Origin: Gammaproteobacteria bacterium
GTDB lineage: Bacteria > Pseudomonadota > Gammaproteobacteria > Steroidobacterales > GCA-2729495
Assembly (NCBI GenBank): GCA_027293165.1
Contig: JAPUGB010000048.1
Span: 1-47,931, forward strand
DNA length: 47,931 nucleotides
Direction of reading: 5' to 3'
Shown: one piece after another, positions 47,528-47,931 of the stretch
Numbering within the stretch: the stretch's first letter is position 1
Layout: each line of letters begins with the position of its first letter
Translations under genes and position numbers: made by a program
The notes under the pieces: model-generated
What the model saw: only the letters and a program-made list of their open reading frames with translations
Databases searched by the model: none
What the model was told of the DNA's origin: nothing

Positions 47528-47931
47528 TCAGAGATCGCACAGGGTGCGAACTTTGGTGACCGCTCGATTGACCTCATCATCGGTGTCCGCGTCCGTGAGC
47601 TCCTGTTTGGCCGCGTCACAGCCTTGAGCGCCTTGCACGTGATGGGCTGGCGGGTTGTCGGTGCTGGCGCTGCTTTCGCAATGCACGCTGCCAGTGCGAC
47701 GAATATTTGCATTCTGGCCCTGTTCCACCTGCACACAGTCGCCTTCGCGGATGTCGGTCTGTTCGGTGGTAATCTGCACGGTGCCGCCGGTCACCAGGCT
47801 GACCGAGTACAACTGCAGCGTGCCGCTGGTTGCCGCCCCCTGCACGGCTGCACCTGCCGCTGCCCCCGCTACCACTCGAAGTCCTCTGTGCCTGCGTGGC
47901 CCTATCAACGCGCCAAGCATCCCGCCCGCCA
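47528..47931 (-). CDS. Glycine/alanine-rich envelope protein, 5' part outside window
   Basis: The frame is open to the right edge, so the start lies outside; an internal ATG at 47920 exists. The visible N-terminal part (LGALIGPRRHRGLRVVAGAAAGAAVQGAA) resembles a glycine-zipper membrane segment of SlyB/OmpA-anchor type. A beta-rich part follows (LQLYSVSLVTGGTVQITTEQTDIREGDCVQVEQG), as in some SlyB-like lipoproteins. The C terminus is acidic with paired cysteines. It lies 66 bases upstream of the lipoprotein gene on the same strand. Confidence 0.65.
   Translation of the reverse strand, partial: AGGMLGALIGPRRHRGLRVVAGAAAGAAVQGAATSGTLQLYSVSLVTGGTVQITTEQTDIREGDCVQVEQGQNANIRRTGSVHCESSASTDNPPAHHVQGAQGCDAAKQELTDADTDDEVNRAVTKVRTLCDL

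Overview
The window reads as a chromosomal segment of a gammaproteobacterium with moderately high GC. The evidence is the gene order: an S10-spc-alpha ribosomal supercluster with rpmJ after secY and rpsD between rpsK and rpoA; a divergent uvrA/ssb pair; and the series miaB-phoH-ybeY-corC-lnt-leuS-lptE ... holA-nadD-rsfS-rlmH-maf-rng-yhdP-nit-tldD. A deep-branching marine or sediment lineage is possible, but I cannot place it further from sequence alone. Almost all of the window is protein-coding and most genes are packed on the + strand. No tRNA, rRNA, insertion sequence, prophage or CRISPR array was seen.

Layout. Positions 1-13776 hold the end of rpsJ and then rplC to rplQ, including secY and rpoA. 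Between rpsJ and rplC lies a 237-base leader with a good sigma70 promoter, a hairpin, and a long terminator-like stem with a T run. This looks like an attenuator for the operon, placed after rpsJ instead of before it. Positions 13965-16208 hold a VOC-fold protein, trpS and an unknown membrane protein, converging on uvrA (minus strand). ssb diverges from uvrA and ends at a clear intrinsic terminator. A fused ATP sulfurylase/APS kinase gene follows. Next come miaB-phoH-ybeY-corC-lnt-leuS-lptE (tRNA modification, ribosome RNA processing, envelope biogenesis).

Between lptE and holA, which are neighbours in many gammaproteobacteria, sit about 4.8 kb of other genes: an unknown membrane protein, hisI (minus), cysS-sufE-yidD, a MerC-like membrane protein with a Zur-type Fur regulator (both minus), and a Trm112-like protein. 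A near-perfect Zur operator (TGTTATATTATAAC) lies between zur and the Trm112-like gene. A degenerate copy lies in the hisI/cysS divergent promoter region. HisI and CysRS are zinc enzymes whose extra copies are known in zinc-starvation regulons, so I propose that this block is a zinc-homeostasis module. This is the most interesting system in the window.

The right part (34841-45767) returns to conserved housekeeping genes: DNA polymerase III delta, NAD synthesis, ribosome silencing and methylation, Maf, RNase G, the large envelope protein YhdP, a nitrilase-family amidase and TldD. From 45768 onward coding becomes sparser and less conserved. This end holds a 75-residue membrane protein, a secreted Pro-Asp-Pro-Gly repeat protein, a predicted Tat-type lipoprotein with an arginine-rich tail, and the end of a glycine-rich surface protein that runs off the window.
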